From the NCBI GenBank assembly GCA_025462735.1, contig JAOAPC010000003.1, forward strand, positions 80,391 to 144,390: a stretch of 64,000 nt of DNA, in the 5' to 3' direction. Source of the DNA: Acidobacteriaceae bacterium. GTDB taxonomy: Bacteria; Acidobacteriota; Terriglobia; Terriglobales; Acidobacteriaceae. This document shows positions 51,376 to 59,868 of the stretch, piece after piece. The notes under the pieces were generated by a model. The model had not been told where the DNA came from. It searched no databases and saw only the letters and a list, made by a program, of their open reading frames with translations. Position numbers and translations under genes: made by a program. The first letter of the stretch is position 1. Each line of letters starts with the position of its first letter.

Positions 51376-52800
51376 GTGAAAAATTCGAAAGCTGTCAGCG
51401 TGTCTCTATGTTTCGCCTTACTAACGATCTCACTTAGTGTGCACGCGCAACGCGATCCGGGGCCACGGCCTGGTGCGGCCCGAGCTGGTGGAACTTATCC
51501 AACGTTGAGCGCCGATCAACTGACGTTTTTCAACCAAGCGCTTGCCCGCTTTCAAGCCGTGGATTCGGTGTCAGGCACAATCGAAAAAGGCAGCGGCCTG
51601 GGCCCAACGTTCAACGGCAATAGTTGCGCAATGTGTCATTCGCAGCCGGCGGTTGGAGGAAGCAGCCCAGGATTGACGAGCCCCCAGAACCCCGTACCGA
51701 ACCCACAAGTGATGCTGGCTAACTTGGATGGCGCCACTAATTACGTCCCCAGCTTCATTCGAATTGACGGGCCGGTGCGCGAGGCGCGGTTCATCCTTAA
51801 TAACAACGGGTCGCTCAATGGCGGCGTTCACGGCCTATACACAATCGCGGGGCGTAGCGATGCTCCGGGCTGCAATTTGGCGCAGCCGGCGTTCCAACAG
51901 CAATTGGCCGCGAACAACGTAATCTTCCGAATTCCGACCCCTACATTCGGACTGGGATTGGTTGAGAACACACCCGATGCAACATTGCGAGCAAACCTCG
52001 AGAGTACGAAATATGCGAGGTCTCAACTATTGATTGGGGGGACGTTCAATACGACCGGTAATGATGGAACCGTCACTCGGTTCGGCTGGAAGGCACAGAA
52101 TAAATCGCTGCTCATGTTCGCGGGCGAGGCTTACAACGTGGAAATTGGTACTTCGAATGAACTATTTCCCGACGAGCGCGTTGCCGCTCCGGGCTGCGTA
52201 TACAACCCGGGACCCGAGGATGCCAGCAACATAATTAACGGGAACAGCGGCAGCGTCAATTATGGGACGGCGACGGGAACTACGTCGGAGATGTCATCTG
52301 ACATCGTCAACTTTGCTGCCTTGTCGCGATTTCTTGCGCCTCCGGCACCGGGTGCAAGCACGACGTCCACCCAGAATGGCGCGCGGCTGTTTAGTGCGAT
52401 CGGGTGCGCCCTTTGCCACTCGCAATCGCTGACGAGCGGAGGTTCCATCTACACCGGACCTTCGCAAACGTACAATCCGTATTCCGACTTCGCCCTGCAT
52501 CACATGGGGTCTCGTTTGGCGGATGGAATTGTGCAGGGAGTTGCCGGGCCAGACGAGTTCCGTACCGCCCCGTTATGGGGGGTTGGACAGCGGCTGTTTT
52601 TCCTGCATGATGGACGAACCTCTGACCTGCTGCAAGCCATCCTCGCCCACGCAGGTTACGGGAATGACTGCCGAGGCCAGCACTTTACACGGTTAGGCCA
52701 GGGGAACTGCGGATCGGAAGCGAATCAGGTGATCCGGAATTTTCAAACGCTCAGCCCATCACAGGTGCAGGACATGCTGAATTTCCTGCGGTCGTTGTAA
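51376..52800 (+). CDS. Di-haem oxidoreductase-like c-type cytochrome (DHOR family)
   Basis: A 474-residue exported cytochrome, paralogous to the one at 45235. The GTG start at 51376 has GGAG 7 nt upstream. The signal peptide ends near SVHAQ. Haem sites are CAMCH near residue 87 and CALCH near 345. Family segments are GNDGTVTRFGWKAQNKSLLM, FAGEAYNVEIG and EFRTAPLWGVGQRLFFLHDG. It differs from the first copy by longer Gly/Asn-rich loops. Probably periplasmic redox function; substrate unknown. Confidence 0.87.
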   Translation: MKNSKAVSVSLCFALLTISLSVHAQRDPGPRPGAARAGGTYPTLSADQLTFFNQALARFQAVDSVSGTIEKGSGLGPTFNGNSCAMCHSQPAVGGSSPGLTSPQNPVPNPQVMLANLDGATNYVPSFIRIDGPVREARFILNNNGSLNGGVHGLYTIAGRSDAPGCNLAQPAFQQQLAANNVIFRIPTPTFGLGLVENTPDATLRANLESTKYARSQLLIGGTFNTTGNDGTVTRFGWKAQNKSLLMFAGEAYNVEIGTSNELFPDERVAAPGCVYNPGPEDASNIINGNSGSVNYGTATGTTSEMSSDIVNFAALSRFLAPPAPGASTTSTQNGARLFSAIGCALCHSQSLTSGGSIYTGPSQTYNPYSDFALHHMGSRLADGIVQGVAGPDEFRTAPLWGVGQRLFFLHDGRTSDLLQAILAHAGYGNDCRGQHFTRLGQGNCGSEANQVIRNFQTLSPSQVQDMLNFLRSL

Positions 52801-52809
52801 ATAGTGAAT

Positions 52810-52842
52810 AGCGGGCCCCTGTCCGGCAGGAGCCCGCTTTCT
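52810..52842 (+). terminator. Probable terminator after the DHOR gene
   Basis: Stem AGCGGGC (52810-52816) and GCCCGCT (52832-52838) with a short TTT tail, 10 bp after the stop codon. Confidence 0.6.
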
Positions 52843-53007
52843 CAACACGCGCAATATCTCCGGGCGCTGACGAGAATCCTGCTTTGAAAAGGAATGTACC
52901 CGCGCGTGTACTTCTCATTTGCGTGAGTTGCACTCATCATGAGGGTGATTGCTGCTGCTATTGGCCAGCCGCCCGTTAACCCGGCTAGTAAGAAGTAGAG
53001 GCCTGCT

Positions 53008-53970
53008 GTGAACCACAACCTCGCAATCGAGAGGCGTCACTCGCTCCGCCACAAGGTCAATACGCCTGCGTTCGCCAGTTTTGATGGTGTGACTGGCGGC
53101 ATGATCCTCGACCTGAGCGAGGAGGGCATGGCCATGCAGACCATGGCCCCGCTGGAAGAGCACAGCCGCGTACCACTGCAGATTTCACTGGGTGAACCTG
53201 CGGTGTACCTGGAGACAACTGGATACGTTGCGTGGGCTGACGCCCTCGGGCGGGCCGGCGTGCGCTTCACAGACCTTCCCGAGGAAGCCCGGGGCCGGCT
53301 GCGGGAGTGGCTGACGCAACATGCCTCTGAACGAAGTTGGAAAGCGCCGCGATGGGTGGTGCGGGACCAGTCGTCTTCTTCTTTCTCTTCGTCTTCATCT
53401 TCATCTTCGCGCGGAGCCAGCCAACCGAGGAACGGCCGGGGTATGGCCTTGAGTCTGGAAGCGCAATCGGAGAATGGTCACGACGGAAATCATTCTTCTT
53501 CCACCTCGGTCCAGTATGAATTCAAGTCTCTGGGCGGCGATTTGAACGTCGCGCTGACCTTGATCGTAAGCCGAGCTTGTTCAATAACCCGCGGGACCGG
53601 CGCCGCGGTGGCATTGGCAAACCAGAACGGTATGACCTGCCGCGCGGTTACGGGAAACACGGTCCCGGCGATTGGGTCGGAAGTCGACGTCAGTAGGGGT
53701 TTCAGTGGCGAGTGCATCAGGCTGGGGAAGCCGATGCGCTGCGATGATGCGGAATTCGATCCGCGAGTCGATCCCCGAGCTTGCCGCCAGCTCGGCATTC
53801 GCTCGATCCTGGCCGCCCCGGTGCTTTACGAGCGGGATATTGTGGGCCTGCTCGAAGTCTTCTCCACCCAGCCCTGTGCCTTCGACCAAGGCGATGTCGC
53901 AGTGGTGGAGCGCCTGGCGCAAACCGTGGTGCTCACGCTAAGCAGGGCGGAAGTGCTGCAGCGGCAGTAG
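53008..53970 (+). CDS. PilZ-GAF domain protein
   Basis: A 320-residue two-domain protein. Residues about 5-105 are PilZ: IERRHSLRHKV (RxxxR), GMILDLSEEGMAMQT (DxSxxG), and TTGYVAWADALGRAGVRF. A poly-Ser linker (about 122-135) is encoded by TCTTC-like repeats. Residues about 170-318 are a GAF domain (GTGAAVALANQNGMTCRAVT, LGIRSILAAPVLYERDIVGL, LEVFSTQPCAFDQGDVAVVE). It could couple cyclic di-GMP to a second ligand. The GTG start at 53008 lacks a strong ribosome site. Confidence 0.87.
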   Translation: MNHNLAIERRHSLRHKVNTPAFASFDGVTGGMILDLSEEGMAMQTMAPLEEHSRVPLQISLGEPAVYLETTGYVAWADALGRAGVRFTDLPEEARGRLREWLTQHASERSWKAPRWVVRDQSSSSFSSSSSSSSRGASQPRNGRGMALSLEAQSENGHDGNHSSSTSVQYEFKSLGGDLNVALTLIVSRACSITRGTGAAVALANQNGMTCRAVTGNTVPAIGSEVDVSRGFSGECIRLGKPMRCDDAEFDPRVDPRACRQLGIRSILAAPVLYERDIVGLLEVFSTQPCAFDQGDVAVVERLAQTVVLTLSRAEVLQRQ

Positions 53971-53989
53971 TATCTGCTTGTCGGACAGG

Positions 53990-54013
53990 CCTGCCCTGAG
54001 CGAAGCCGAAGGG
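53990..54013 (+). repeat. Dispersed CCTGAGCGAAGCCGAAGG repeat
   Basis: Copy of the dispersed family just before the left direct repeat of the sigma-TonB cassette. Confidence 0.8.
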
Positions 54014-54052
54014 ATGTCCGGCCCACACACCCCTGCTCGCAAAAGCAAAAGC

Positions 54053-54165
54053 AGGTTCCTCGACTGCGCAGGACCATTCGCTTACGCGAATGATCCTGCT
54101 CCTCTCGGGATGACAATTATTTTGGGGCGATGGTCGGCACGACTAAAGTCGTGCGCTTCCCAATT
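54053..54165. repeat. 113-bp direct repeat, left copy
   Basis: It consists of a long hairpin with inner arms CATTCGC/GCGAATG, then ATGACAATTATTTTGGGGCG and a GCACGACTAAAGTCGTGC palindrome. The right copy at 55857-55969 has the same orientation and differs at about seven positions. Confidence 0.88.
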
Positions 54166-54253
54166 GTGCATCTCACAAAACGTAATTGACCGCGTAACTT
54201 TTCATGCTTCCCGGCTCATTAACTAGTCGGAAAGACTAACCGCGGAGACTGCA

Positions 54254-54784
54254 GTGAAAACTGTTGAGCGTGAAGACGACGAGCGCCTTCCGATTGAGGC
54301 GTCGCAAGGTGAGCGAGTCAATTTTGCCGAGTTGTATGAACAAAACTTCCATCGTGTGTACGCGTTCATATCCCGCCGGGTTGGTACGCGAGACCATGCC
54401 CAGGATTTAACCGCCGAGGTTTTTCATCAAGCGCTGGCTTCGATAGGAAACTTTCGATGGCAGGGAGCGCCCTTCATCTCGTGGCTCTACGGGATTGCCG
54501 CGAATGTGCTCTCTGCGCATTGGCAAAAATGCGGGCGAAGCCCGGCGCAGTTGGCCGCCGGCTGGGACCAGGGCGGGCCTGAGGAAATCGAACGCGGGGC
54601 CATTCTCGCCGAGCTGGTGGATTCGTTGCTGCCAGACCAGCGTACGGTCATCGTTCGACGATTTATCGAGCAGCGCAGTATCCGCGAAGTCGCAAAGGAA
54701 CTCGGACGTAGCGAAGGAGCCGTCAAGCAGCTTCAGCTCCGCGCGCTCGAGAGTCTCCGCGACAAGATGGGGAGGAAAATATGA
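54254..54784 (+). CDS. ECF-type RNA polymerase sigma factor
   Basis: A 176-residue sigma-70 family factor. Region 2 is FAELYEQNFHRVYAFISRRV with DHAQDLTAEVFHQALASIGN; region 4 is SLLPDQRTVIVRRFIEQRSI, then REVAKELGRSEGAVKQLQLR. The GTG start at 54254 has GGAG 6 nt upstream. Its stop overlaps the start of the TonB gene as ATGA. No separate anti-sigma gene follows; the next protein may supply that function. Confidence 0.9.
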   Translation: MKTVEREDDERLPIEASQGERVNFAELYEQNFHRVYAFISRRVGTRDHAQDLTAEVFHQALASIGNFRWQGAPFISWLYGIAANVLSAHWQKCGRSPAQLAAGWDQGGPEEIERGAILAELVDSLLPDQRTVIVRRFIEQRSIREVAKELGRSEGAVKQLQLRALESLRDKMGRKI

Positions 54785-55818
54785 ACCGCCAAGTTGATGC
54801 GGATGAACTCAATCTCGAGCTGGAATCTTGGCTTGCTGGTAAAGAGATTGAAGCAGGACCAAAATGGCAGTCGCTTCTCGCAATGGCCGCTGAAGTGCGC
54901 GCATTGCCGTATCCGGAGTTCAAGAATCAGCTAAAGGCCGACTTGCTTGAGAACGTGGATACGCACGAGCCTGGTTATATTGCATTCGAGCAGGTCACCG
55001 GCGCAGCTGCGTTCGCGGAGGTACTTCCGATCTTCGGCGGTAGAGACTTCCGCATATTTCCGGCCGATCACCGCAGTTTCGTGGTTTCGTTCATCTCGCA
55101 CACTGCGCTGATCGTACTCATCGCATCCGGAATCTGGGTAGGCCGCGGGACCGTCCTGAAATCGACTCGTATAACTCCAGAGCTTACCTACTTACCTTCG
55201 TCCGGAGGCGGAGGCGGTTCGGGAGATCGCAGTCCGATTCCTGCAACCAAAGGAACGCCTCCAAAGATGAACGACCGGCAACTTGCCCCGGCTACGATCG
55301 TGGTGCGCAGGCTGGATCCGATGTTGCCAGTGCAACCTACCGTAGTTGGCCCCCCTGATGTAAAGCTGCCGCAGTCGAGCCAAATCGGAGACCTGATTTC
55401 GTCGAATGTCGTGATCCCGTCGAATGGGTCTGGCAATGGCGGAGGGGCAGGCAGCGGATCGGAAACAGGGCTAGGCGGTGGGACAGGACTTGGCTATGGT
55501 CCCGGTTCAGATCGCGGCACCGGAGGCGGGGTGGTCCGGCCCGGCTCTGGCGTCAGTGCGCCACGCACAATTTATGATCCTGAGCCGGAATACTCGGACG
55601 AGGCTCGAAGGGTCAAACACCAAGGCATCGTCTTACTTTCGATTGTTGTCGATCAGCAAGGACGAGCGCGCGACATCCACGTGGCGCGTTCACTGGGCAT
55701 GGGGCTGGATGAGAAAGCCATCGACGCGGTCAGGAGATGGAGATTTTCCCCAGGCATGAAGGATGGGATTCCGGTCGCGGTGCAGGTCAATGTCGAAGTA
55801 AGTTTCAGACTGTACTGA
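54781..55818 (+). CDS. Energy transducer TonB with anti-sigma-like N-terminus
   Basis: A 345-residue protein. Residues 1-60 are acidic and helical (DELNLELESWLAGKEIEAGP, RALPYPEFKNQLKADLLENV) and stand where an anti-sigma domain would be expected. A single membrane helix lies near 100-120 (FISHTALIVLIASGIWVG). A long Gly/Ser/Pro linker (NGSGNGGGAGSGSETGLGGG) crosses the periplasm. The C-terminal 90 residues are a TonB domain (PEPEYSDEARRVKHQGIVLL, VVDQQGRARDIHVARSLG, DEKAIDAVRRWRFSPG). It would power outer-membrane receptors and may also restrain the sigma factor. That second role is inferred from position only. Confidence 0.85.
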   Translation: MNRQVDADELNLELESWLAGKEIEAGPKWQSLLAMAAEVRALPYPEFKNQLKADLLENVDTHEPGYIAFEQVTGAAAFAEVLPIFGGRDFRIFPADHRSFVVSFISHTALIVLIASGIWVGRGTVLKSTRITPELTYLPSSGGGGGSGDRSPIPATKGTPPKMNDRQLAPATIVVRRLDPMLPVQPTVVGPPDVKLPQSSQIGDLISSNVVIPSNGSGNGGGAGSGSETGLGGGTGLGYGPGSDRGTGGGVVRPGSGVSAPRTIYDPEPEYSDEARRVKHQGIVLLSIVVDQQGRARDIHVARSLGMGLDEKAIDAVRRWRFSPGMKDGIPVAVQVNVEVSFRLY

Positions 55819-55856
55819 GGGGCAGGAATGGCACTATTCCACTAGCTTAAAAAAAC

Positions 55857-55969
55857 AGGTTCCTCGACTGCGCAGGATCATTCGCTTACGCGAATGATCC
55901 TGCTCCGCTCGGAATGACAATTATTTTGGGGCGATGGTCGGCACGACTAAAGTCGGACCCTTCCCGATT
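55857..55969. repeat. 113-bp direct repeat, right copy
   Basis: Partner of 54053-54165. It lies between the TonB stop and the 3' end of the DnaC-like gene. Confidence 0.88.
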
Positions 55970-55979
55970 TCGGCAGAAT

Positions 55980-56759
55980 TTACCGGAAGCTGGCGCTGCG
56001 GTAAGCAATGCGAAAGTCAGTCTGGCTCTCAATGTTTACTACTCGGCACATCTCGTGCAGGCGGGAACGCATGCGGTCCGTAATGCGGTCGCCCAAAGTC
56101 TCCTGGCCCGCTGCGTACTCAGCCATCTCTCGACCCGTGGAGCGATTGTCCGACGGTGTCTTTCGTGTGGGAAGATCAGGATAGTTCGTCGTAATGATCG
56201 TCGTACGGCTCTCATTGTAGCGTGTGTTCAGGATCAAGCTGACCGTATCCCACACCCATTCGGTAGGCCTCACCGCACCGAGTTCGTCCAGTGCTAAAAC
56301 TTCGGTGTCGAAAACTGGACGCAGAACGTCTAACTCGGTCACCTTCACCGATTGGTTGTACGAATTCTGAATTTGTTTGAGCAGCTCGCGATAATCGTAG
56401 AAGAGACACGGGATACCTTTAGTGATAATCAACTCCTTGATGATCCCGACGGCAAGATGAGTTTTACCTACGCCGACGCCGCCGAAGAGCAACAGACCAG
56501 TGCTGTCTCTCCCCGGCGCGTATTCCTCCACGAAGCGGTACGCTGCCATACGTGGCCGCACCAGATTGGCATGCGGGCCCTCAAACTCGAAGTTCGAGAG
56601 TTCGCAATGCTCATAGCGTTTAGGAATGCGGGCCGAGGCAATGAGAGAATCGGCGCGCGATTTAAGGCGGCAATCGCAGCGTACAACCCGGCGATCAGAA
56701 TCCGAAGACTTCCACCCACTTCCACCACAAACGGGACAAACTTCCGCGGCAACCTTCAT
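55980..56759 (-). CDS. DnaC/DnaI-like helicase loader
   Basis: A 259-residue ATPase. The N-terminus has a zinc-binding set (CPVCGGSGWK and CDCR). The AAA module carries Walker A FGGVGVGKTHLA, FYDYRELLKQIQ, Walker B EVLALDELG and sensor 1 TIITTNYPDL. The C-terminal DRITDRMRSRLHEMCRVVNI includes the Arg-finger region of the DnaC/IstB group. No transposase is adjacent, so a chromosomal replication role (loading the DnaB helicase) is more likely than an IS21 helper. Confidence 0.87.
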   Translation of the reverse strand: MKVAAEVCPVCGGSGWKSSDSDRRVVRCDCRLKSRADSLIASARIPKRYEHCELSNFEFEGPHANLVRPRMAAYRFVEEYAPGRDSTGLLLFGGVGVGKTHLAVGIIKELIITKGIPCLFYDYRELLKQIQNSYNQSVKVTELDVLRPVFDTEVLALDELGAVRPTEWVWDTVSLILNTRYNESRTTIITTNYPDLPTRKTPSDNRSTGREMAEYAAGQETLGDRITDRMRSRLHEMCRVVNIESQTDFRIAYRSASFR

Positions 56760-56923
56760 GAACGGTCTCTAAAAAGGGTCTCTGCTTTGAATGTGCACTG
56801 CGGGAACGGGTTTGCGCAAGTACACAGAGGTGGAAGGCCTGTGCACATCCTGTGGAGTTATGGAAAGGTTGTGGAGAACCGGGAATGTCGCGGACTGCGT
56901 GCTCATGTTTATGTTGGGAATTT

Positions 56924-57865
56924 TTATTTTGCGCGAGGCGGTTTGTCTTTATTTCTATTTTTATTTTTCCCGTTGGGTCGTTGCTTCACAATGTCCCGTA
57001 CCACTTGCAGGAATGATTGTGCCTGCGCGCGCAAAGGGCGATGACGAGGATGAATGATGTCGAGGCTGCGGTGCAAGGGCTCGGCGTCTATAAGCTTTAT
57101 GGTACATAACTCACCGCGACGGATCTCGGGCGCTACTGCCATCAGCGGAAGGAATGACATCCCGAGACCGCGTTCGACCATGCGCTTGGCGGTTTCGATG
57201 GTGTCGACTTCCAGGGCGACGTTGGGGACCAAGCCGGCGTGGCGGAAAAGGCCGCGAGTCAAAGTCCAATCGCTCGATCCGCGCTCGTAGAAGATCAACG
57301 GCCAGCCGGCGGCTTCGCCGAGGCGGGCGCGTCCCGACTTGTTGGGAACTTGATCGGGATTGGCCACCAGCAGGAGTGGATCATCACGCAGAGATATGGT
57401 TTCAACCTCCGGATGCTGGAGCGAGCGGGCAAGACCGATTTCGGCTTCCTCGCCCAGCACCATCTCCAGAACTTCCTTAGAGTGACCGGGACGGATGCTG
57501 ATGGCGACGCTGGGAAATGCCTGCTGAAATTTCTTGAGCACGTCGGGCAGAAAGTAAACGGAAATCGAGAGGCCGGCGGCGATCTGCAATGGGACGTCGC
57601 TGCTGGGATCGAGCTGGTGCACCGCCTGACGGGCGATAGAGGCGGTCTTCAGCAACTGCTCGGCGTAAGGGCGAAGCACCCGGCCTGCGCTCGAAAGAGT
57701 GAGCGTATTGCGGGAGCGCACAAAAAGCGGCACTCCCAAAGATTGCTCAAGTGCCTTAATGCGCGAACTCACCGCAGGCTGGGAGACGCGCAAGGCTTCT
57801 GCGGCGCGATGAAAGCCTCCGAAGCTGGCGACGGCAAGGAAGGTTTCGATTTGGGCGATTTCCAT
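56924..57865 (-). CDS. LysR family transcriptional regulator
   Basis: A 313-residue regulator. I start it at the ATG at 57865, which gives EIAQIETFLAVASFGGFHRA, a classical LysR helix-turn-helix continued by LRVSQPAVSSRIKALEQSLG. The effector domain begins near 90 (LQIAAGLSISVYFLPDVLKK) and includes ERGLGMSFLPLMAV. The longer upstream frame runs through a palindromic repeat and is rejected. The C-terminal tail is Lys/Asn-rich. It is divergent from the glyoxylate-shunt genes with a palindrome in between, so control of aceB-aceA is likely. Confidence 0.92.
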   Translation of the reverse strand: MEIAQIETFLAVASFGGFHRAAEALRVSQPAVSSRIKALEQSLGVPLFVRSRNTLTLSSAGRVLRPYAEQLLKTASIARQAVHQLDPSSDVPLQIAAGLSISVYFLPDVLKKFQQAFPSVAISIRPGHSKEVLEMVLGEEAEIGLARSLQHPEVETISLRDDPLLLVANPDQVPNKSGRARLGEAAGWPLIFYERGSSDWTLTRGLFRHAGLVPNVALEVDTIETAKRMVERGLGMSFLPLMAVAPEIRRGELCTIKLIDAEPLHRSLDIIHPRHRPLRAQAQSFLQVVRDIVKQRPNGKNKNRNKDKPPRAK

Positions 57866-57885
57866 GGTTGTTATCGAAGGACTGT

Positions 57886-57974
57886 GGAGCGACGGGCGTC
57901 CTCGCCCGTCCATAAATATCCTCCGCGCGCGGATCCCGAACTCGTGGTGGACGGGCGAGGACGCCCGTCACTCC
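57886..57974. repeat. REPIN-like doublet upstream of the LysR gene
   Basis: Left arm 57886-57912 (contains GACGGGCGTCCTCGCCCGTC) and right arm 57948-57974 are inverted copies around a 35-nt centre. It lies immediately behind the LysR start, within the divergent promoter region. Confidence 0.8.
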
Positions 57975-58064
57975 AAATACTACCCGGCCGGCTTAGATTC
58001 CCAAGCAAATATAGCCGTTTTGATCCAAGGCTGACAACATATTCTTATCAGGTAAAGCCTGTAC

Positions 58065-58081
58065 GATAACTTTTTGTTATC
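58065..58081. promoter_or_regulatory. Palindrome GATAAC-TTTTT-GTTATC, candidate LysR operator
   Basis: Perfect 6-bp arms around five T. A related half-site TTATC occurs at about 58045. Position between the divergent LysR and malate synthase genes fits a LysR-type binding site. Confidence 0.6.
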
Positions 58082-58201
58082 AGCCTAATCCAAAGGTTCC
58101 GTTTGACCGGACTCGCGGGCGGCCAAACAATGGGCCTGGTGCGCCGTTTCGGCCGTTCTGGCGCACTGTGCGTTTGCAGGCGGTTGACTGAGGAGAGGCT
58201 G

Positions 58202-59773
58202 ATGGCCACAAGTTCGAGCGTAGGCGCGGGGATTAGGGGATTTCAAGTCAATACTGTCCCGGCGGATTTTAGCCCGGAGCGCGATCTGCCGGAAGGTTTT
58301 TTGGAGTTTCTCACACCGCTGCATCAGAAATTTGGCGCGCGACGCGACGAACTAGTCGATGACCGCCGCCTCGTGCTCGCGGATTCGCATTCTGGAAACA
58401 AGCCCGTTCATCGCTATCCGGGTCCAGCCGTGCGAAATGGCTGGCGGATTGAGCTTCCGGAGTGGTGCCAGGACCAGCGGAACCAGATGACCGGGCCGGC
58501 GGATGACGCTGAGCTGGTGGTGAAAATGCTGAACTCCGGCGCACCCGGCGTGATGCTCGATCTGGAGGACTCCACGGTAAACGAATGGGAGCACCAGCGG
58601 CTGGGCGTCGAGAACATATTGGCGGCGCTTCGCGGCACGCTGACCTATGCCGACAAGAAGCGCGATCGCGTTGCCGGTATTCAACCAAGTGCGACCGTGA
58701 TCTGGATCCGGCCGCGCGGCCTGCACATTCAGCAAGCGGGAATTTTCGCAGAGCCGACCTCGGCTTCCCTGTTTGATGTGGCACGCATTGCATACCGCGT
58801 GGAGCCGGGAGAGCTGAAGCATCCGCTCTGCTTTTACATTCCGAAATCGGAGTCGGCGGAAGAGGCACTGTGGTGGCGCGATGTGTTCCAGGCGATTGCC
58901 GAAGCCCGCGGCTGGCCGCGCGATTACATCAAGTGCATGGCGCTGGTGGAGTCGCACCCGCTCGCCTTCCAGATGGAAGAGTTTCTCTACAACCTGCGCG
59001 ATCACATCCTGGGGCTGAACCTCGGCCGCTGGGATTACATGGCGAGCCTGATTGATTTCAATCTCACCGATCCTGATTGGGTCTTCCCGGATCGCAATAC
59101 CATTCCACATGACGTTCCATTTTTTCAAAACCTGCGGGAGCTGATGCCGGAGATCTGTCACAAGCGCGGCATGCTAGCGATCGGCGGGATGACGGCGCTT
59201 TATCCCAGCCGAACGGACGCGGAACTCAATACGCGCGCGCTCGATTCTTTGAAAAAAGACAAGAAGAACGAAGCCGTTTGCGGCATGGATGGCGCGTGGA
59301 CGGGCCACCCGGACCAGAACCAAATCGCGATTGATCAATTTCCTTATCCCAATCAGTTGAGCGTGCGGGCCCCGCAGAGCGAACGCTACCCGAATTTGCG
59401 GCCGTCGCTGAATAGCATTGGGAAAAAGACCGTAGCTGGCACGCGGGCCGCGGTGCGGACGATCATTCGCTATCACAATGGCGTTCTAAATGGAAAAGGC
59501 GCCAGCCTGCTGGACGGTTACATGGAAGACCTGGCGACGGACCGAATCTACCGGCTGATGATCGCGCAACGCATGCGGCACGGCGGGGTGTCGGATGAGT
59601 CGGGAGAAGTGGTGCCGCACACCGCTGAATTTGTGAATCGGCTTTTCGACGAGGAACTGGAAAAGCTGCTCGCGGACACGAAGCGCAAGGACGAAGGCAG
59701 CGATGAGACTCTTCGCGAAGCACGGCGAATTGCGGAGGCGATGGTGATGAATGAGGAGTTCAATCCGGTTTAA
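58202..59773 (+). CDS. aceB: Malate synthase (A type)
   Basis: A 523-residue enzyme condensing glyoxylate and acetyl-CoA to malate. GAGGAGAGG precedes the ATG at 58202; the upstream frame is rejected. Family segments are PGVMLDLEDSTVNEWEHQR, IWIRPRGLHIQQAGI, FYIPKSESAEEALWW, LNLGRWDYMASLI and CGMDGAWTGHPDQNQIAI. The length matches the A isoform. It leads the glyoxylate-shunt pair, with isocitrate lyase 95 bp downstream, and is divergent from the LysR gene. Confidence 0.96.
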   Translation: MATSSSVGAGIRGFQVNTVPADFSPERDLPEGFLEFLTPLHQKFGARRDELVDDRRLVLADSHSGNKPVHRYPGPAVRNGWRIELPEWCQDQRNQMTGPADDAELVVKMLNSGAPGVMLDLEDSTVNEWEHQRLGVENILAALRGTLTYADKKRDRVAGIQPSATVIWIRPRGLHIQQAGIFAEPTSASLFDVARIAYRVEPGELKHPLCFYIPKSESAEEALWWRDVFQAIAEARGWPRDYIKCMALVESHPLAFQMEEFLYNLRDHILGLNLGRWDYMASLIDFNLTDPDWVFPDRNTIPHDVPFFQNLRELMPEICHKRGMLAIGGMTALYPSRTDAELNTRALDSLKKDKKNEAVCGMDGAWTGHPDQNQIAIDQFPYPNQLSVRAPQSERYPNLRPSLNSIGKKTVAGTRAAVRTIIRYHNGVLNGKGASLLDGYMEDLATDRIYRLMIAQRMRHGGVSDESGEVVPHTAEFVNRLFDEELEKLLADTKRKDEGSDETLREARRIAEAMVMNEEFNPV

Positions 59774-59790
59774 GGCGACCGAAAAGCATG

Positions 59791-59835
59791 AACCACAGAG
59801 AGCACAGAGGCACACAGAGGATTCACACAGAGGAT
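59791..59835. repeat. CACAGAGG short tandem repeat between aceB and aceA
   Basis: Contains AACCACAGAGAGCACAGAGG followed by several ACACAGAGGATT-type units, related in character to the stretch at 12367-12409. Confidence 0.65.
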
Positions 59836-59868
59836 TACAGATACTTGCACTGTTAAAGAGAGCCCATT

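Noticed and set aside
55980..56759. IS21 helper ATPase (IstB)
   Set aside because: The N-terminal zinc-binding Cys set and lack of an adjacent transposase favour a DnaC-like helicase loader.
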